Of a stretch of DNA of 64,000 nt, positions 59,721 to 64,000 are shown piece after piece. A model generated the notes under the pieces. It saw nothing but the letters and a program-made list of their open reading frames with translations, made no database searches and was not told the origin of the DNA. Source of the stretch: Eucommia ulmoides (Eukaryota; Streptophyta; Magnoliopsida; Garryales; Eucommiaceae); the NCBI GenBank assembly GCA_016647705.1, contig CM028328.1:6535311-6599310 (forward strand), written 5' to 3'. The stretch's first letter is position 1. Every line of letters starts with the position of its first letter. The translations under genes and the position numbers were made by a program.

Positions 59721-62205
59721 GGGCTTTGATTATTTCTAAATCTCCCGTCATTTTTGTAAATTACCAAAAACACTTCAACTAAAGCGGTTGAGGAGCCTCT
59801 ACAAAATTTGGAATTCGAGCCTGCAGAAAATCATTTGTTGAGAAAGACATCCACGCATCCTGAACGAGATAGTCTTTCACCCTGTGTAGGTAGAGACAAT
59901 CATGACTATACAAAAAAACAAGTACCAAAAGAAAAAATGTCGAGTTGATCGCTTTGAATTGAACACAATATAAAAGGGTGCTCCCAACCCTACGCCCTGT
60001 TAAAAAATAAATAAAAATATTTATAATTACTATTTTATCTTTTAAATTATTAATACACTAGTTTTAGATCTGTATATTTTATAGATCTAAAAAAAATTAT
60101 ATTAGTATATACTTTTTTATTTGAATATAACCGTACAATTGATCTTTTAATTTTATATTTAGTCCATATTATAAAAGTGTAGAAAAATAAATTTTAATAC
60201 TGAGAAAAAAAAATTGTAACCCAAAAAACTATAAATGTTAACCTCTAACACTTTTAATGTTTATCACTCATATTTATTTTCATAAAATACTAAATAATAA
60301 GTAAATATGTTCTTAGAGGATTTTTTTAATTTTTTTTTAATAATAGTTTTAAAATAATTTAATAGGTTATTTTTATATTGTTTAATAGTTTTTACTATTT
60401 GGTAAAAAATTGTTAGAATAGTCTTTGAAATATATGAAATTGAATAAATTTTATATCATTAATAAATAGGGAGAGAATTTTATAATGATTGGAAAGAGAA
60501 AAGAAGATAAAAAGATAATGTTACATAAAATTAATCATAATGAAAACAATCATCAACCAAAATATAAGTAAATTTCAGTGAAATACCATGTCATTTAGAA
60601 AACCTACAACGATATCTCTTATCATTTGAAAAATATCTCCGAAATCCCCTTCATTTGATGCTAAATATAAAATTATTCATTTGTCCCTTTTACTATTCTA
60701 TTAAAAAATCAATTAAAAGTATCTAATGAAATAATTGTTCTTATAACCCTCTTAAAAGAATTACAATTAATTTTGGTCAAGACTGATTTTTGTTTTTAAA
60801 TTTTGTTTATATAATATATTTTCAATTCTATTTATTATTACTTTTGACATCAAATGATGACAATTACAATTTTTTTGAGTATTCAAAGAGTAGTTGGTGT
60901 TGAATTTTTTATTTTTAAAATTATTCTTAGAATTAAATATTGTTGATTTATATAATACATTTCCAATTCTATTTTTTATTACTTTTGGATCAAGATTTTT
61001 TTTTTTCTTTACAATTTTTTAATATTTATAGAGAACTTGTTGAATTTTTCAAATTTAGAATTATTTTAAAAATTAAATATTTCTTATTTATAAAACTGTT
61101 TATAAAAAAATTGTTTCATTTAGTAACGTTTTTATTTCTGAACTGTTTGGTGAAATTTTCGTATGAGACTTTATTTAGTAATAGATTTATTCAGGTTCAA
61201 AAACAGTTGGCTTGTGAATTTTCTAATTGTTATTTTCAATCTTTATTGTGTTTGTCATTTTTAAACTTGTTTTGTATATGAAATTGTTTGCATAAAAAAG
61301 AAAACTAATTTTTTTCATTACTTTTATCAACACTTATATGAGAAACAAATAATATAAAAATATTATATTTTATTTAAAAGAAAAATCTAACTATTTCCAA
61401 TATAAAATATATATATATATATATATATATATTTAAAATTATTGAACCCACTATATTAATAATAAATAACAAATAAATTCACTCAAATCACTATATTAAT
61501 GATGAATAATAATATTTGAAACTCATTTAAATAAAATATTAAAGAGAAACTATGAAGAATCAAGAAAAGAGATTTTGTCAGCTATTCTTCATTTTCAATT
61601 GTAGTCGTCCAATTTTAGTTTCTTATGAACCTTTATATAACCATAAAAAAAATTAATTACATGAACTTTCATACACCCACAAACCCAATATATATATATA
61701 TAAACCCTTATACACGCCCAACAAAAAATATAATTATATACATCTTTATACACCAAATTTTAAATTTTCACACCTTTGAATTTTCACAATATACAAACAA
61801 TTTCCAAAAAAATATAACTTATTTTAAAGAAGATATTATTTGTAAAATATAAATTTTACAGGTATTATAGTGATGATATTCAAATTTTCATAAGGTTCAT
61901 AAAAAAATAGATGAATTGATATGTTATTTTCAAGATAAATATTTTTTTTTGGATTTTATATTAATTTATAATCAACATAATGTTTAGTAGTAAAATAAAT
62001 AAATATGATATTAATGGTGCAATAGTGTTAGAATATTAGGTAGGGAAAGAATTAATATATTATTAGTAGTGGAATAAGTCAATTTTGGCCATTCATTTTC
62101 CATTTCAACAGGATTGAAGAGATGTCTAATAGTTAATTCTTATTAATTCCAAATCATGTCTTCCACTTTTAAGTTTTATTAATAATACTAATTTTAGAAA
62201 AATAT
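59721..62205. other. Very AT-rich intergenic, no gene
   Basis: Long A and T runs and a (TA)n tract at about 61401-61432. Open frames at 60940-61281 and 61625-61852 are low-complexity F/L/I/N-rich with no domain. No transposon ends were recognised. Confidence 0.6.
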
Positions 62206-62210
62206 AAGAA

Positions 62211-63790
62211 ATTTTTAATATTGAAGTATGAAATATATAGATATCACTTGGTTATCTTGGTAGTAATATCCGAGAATGAATTAATAAAGTTTAGTGAGTA
62301 ATAACGTTTTATAAATATCGAATATAAATATACTATTAAAAATTAAATAAATCGTCGCAATAGTGAAATAATATTTCTATATATTGACTTTTACTAATAC
62401 ACTATAAAATAATAAACAAATAACAATAAAATAGGATTAATTTTATGAATTTTTGCAAGTCAACAAATTTTAATTCAATTAATTTGAATCTTATTTACTT
62501 TTCGTTTTGGTTGAAAATATTTTTTTAATCACAATTATTTTTTAAAATAACTTAAAATATGGACCAAGAAATTAATCATACATTTGTCCATTAATTAGAA
62601 AAAAAAAATTAAATTAATTAAAAAAAAAAGACAAAATTGAGTGGGACCACTCATTATTTGATATATAAAAATATAAAAATACATAGGAACTCAACAAATA
62701 ACTTAAAGAGTCCTCATTAAAATCTTCCCTCTTCTTCGAATTTCAAGTATTAGTATTAGATTAGATTAGATTAAACAAAAATTTAAATCAATTTTATCAA
62801 TATATGAAATAACAATCAAATAACTATAAATTAGAATTAATTTTATCAATTTTTGCATGTCAACAAATTCTAATTTAATTAATTTATATCCTATCTACTT
62901 TATTTTTTAGTGCAAATATTTTTTGAATCACAATTATTTTTTTCAATAATTTAAAATGTGAATCAGAAAAATTAATTATATATTTGTTCATTAATTAAAA
63001 AAAACTAAATTAATTAAATTAAAAAAGAGACAAAATTGAGTGCGGCCACTCTTTACTTAATATATAAAAAATAAAAAAAATATATAAGAACTCACTAATG
63101 AGTTTGAAAGAGTCATTCTCTAACCACATTAAAACATTCTCTCTCCTTTTATTTTTAAGAATTAGCTAGTATTAGATCTACGCATAGCAAGTGCTTAGAA
63201 AACAATTATAATAAATTTTTAATATTGAAGCATGGAAGACATAGATATCATTTGATTATTTTGGTAAGAATATCTGGAAGCGGATGTATAAATTTTAGTG
63301 AGTATTGACGTTTTATAAATACTGAATATAAATATACTATTAAAATTACATAAATAATCATAAAAATAGAATAATATTTCTATAAATTAACTTTTACAAA
63401 TATACTATAAAATAACAAACAAATAACCATAAATTAGGATTAATTTTATCAAATTTTGCAAGTCAACAAATTACAATTTAATTAATTTATATTGTATCTA
63501 CTTTTTATTAGTGAAAATATTTTTTGAATTACAGTTTTTTAAATAATTTAAAATGTGAGCCAGAAAAATTAATCATATAAAAAATTAATTAACTAAATTA
63601 ATTAGATATTAATTAGAAAAAAATAAAATTGACTAAAACAAAAAAGAGACTAAATTGAGTGGGACCACTCATTATTTGACATATAAAAAAACAAAAATAA
63701 GAAAATATGTAAAGACTAATCAAAAGACTTGAAAGAGATATTCTTCAATCTCATTAAAATATTTTCTTCTTTTCTATTTTTAAGTATTAG
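62211..63790 (+). repeat. Repeated promoter-like modules (A-B-B-A-B)
   Basis: Module A (62211-62400, 63205-63410) shares AATTTTTAATATTGAAG, AACGTTTTATAAATA-like and GAATATAAATATACTATTAA motifs. Module B (62400-62765, 62800-63185, 63410-63790) shares AAGTCAACAAATT, GAGTGSGRCCACTC (62639, 63038, 63657), a TATATAAAAA-type box 20-25 bp further on, a pyrimidine patch such as TCTTCCCTCTTCTTC, and AGTATTAGTATTA. The GTGGGACC core fits the TCP transcription factor site. Confidence 0.7.
63681..63690 (+). promoter_or_regulatory. Candidate TATA box of the last module
   Basis: ATATAAAAAA lies 11 bp after GAGTGGGACCACTC (63657-63670) and about 125 bp before the long pyrimidine-rich stretch. A gene would have to start beyond the window edge. 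Confidence 0.35.
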
Positions 63791-63805
63791 TATTAAATAT
63801 ATCTT

Positions 63806-63920
63806 TCAACTTCTTCTTCTTTTTCTTTTTCTTTCTTTCCCTTTTTTTTTTTTTTCTTTTTTTTTTTTAATTCCTCTCTTCACTTCTCTTTCATCTTCCT
63901 TCTCCATCCTCTCCGGCACC
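63806..63920 (+). other. Pyrimidine-rich stretch, possible 5' leader
   Basis: Long CTTCTTCTTTTTC runs followed by CTCTCCGGCACCCCACC. This could be the transcribed leader of a gene outside the window. The short frame across it is low complexity. Confidence 0.3.
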
Positions 63921-63962
63921 CCACCACATTAGCATCAGTGCCAACACCCACACTCTACCAAT

Positions 63963-63999
63963 AACAGAATAAATGAACAAGTTATTCATTTATTCTGTT
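63963..63999. repeat. Perfect 15-bp inverted repeat at the window edge
   Basis: AACAGAATAAATGAA (63963-63977), spacer CAAGTTA, TTCATTTATTCTGTT (63985-63999). It may be the end of a mobile element beginning here. Confidence 0.85.
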
Positions 64000-64000
64000 T

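Noticed and set aside
60940-61852. Two F/L/I/N-rich open frames
   Set aside because: Expected by chance in extremely AT-rich DNA; no motif, no promoter and no splice context.

Overview
This window is nuclear DNA from a flowering plant, most likely a eudicot. The evidence is one spliced plant glutamate-receptor-like gene with GT-AG introns in very AT-rich DNA. Around it lie many plant-type transposable elements: LINE, CACTA/En-Spm, Ty3/gypsy chromovirus, Au-like SINE, MITEs and MULE-like elements. No bacterial, organellar, rRNA, tRNA or CRISPR feature was seen. The species cannot be named from the sequence alone.

Layout. 1-1680: decayed 3' half of a LINE on the minus strand. 1940-3680 and 12515-14330: two related LTR-like repeat blocks on either side of the only apparently intact gene. 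5203-10217: a five-exon glutamate receptor-like (GLR) ion channel gene of 874 codons with its TATA box; its introns hold MITE-like and TRIM-like pieces. 11179-11882: a foldback element. 14510-16560 and (inverted) 56900-59110: two copies of a MULE-like element, each with a GC-rich segment; the first also has an array of AGTGGATATCCACT-type palindromes. 17761-18178 and 30785-31000: a minisatellite-like locus split by a 12.6-kb CACTA element (18179-30784). The CACTA element has clean TIRs and a TCG target duplication, and carries broken TNP2-type and Ptta/Ulp1-type genes.

The most unusual structure is a tandem amplification. A 9.8-kb unit (24461-34256) consists of the 3' half of the CACTA element plus 3.5 kb of its flank, including scrambled EXO70-like fragments and a MITE with a 9-bp target duplication. 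It is followed by a nearly identical second unit (34257-44051) and a truncated third (44052-46453). The truncated unit ends in a perfect 33-bp-arm inverted repeat. Beyond it lie an LTR-like stretch, an Au-like SINE, and an old Ty3/gypsy chromovirus on the minus strand (48269-56044) with one full 2.5-kb LTR and one truncated LTR. The last 2 kb hold a repeated promoter-like module (TCP-like motif, TATA box, pyrimidine patch) leading into a pyrimidine-rich stretch at the window edge.

Only the GLR gene looks functional. It encodes an extracellular amino-terminal domain, a split ligand-binding domain, a pore and a fourth membrane helix, so it would act alone as a subunit of a tetrameric plasma-membrane cation channel. 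Every other coding trace is transposon-derived or a gene fragment with stops, frameshifts or lost catalytic residues. No clearly new biochemical system was found. The best leads are the CACTA-based tandem amplification with its terminal hairpin, a tandemly triplicated captured exon inside the CACTA element, the palindrome array, and the repeated promoter-like module.
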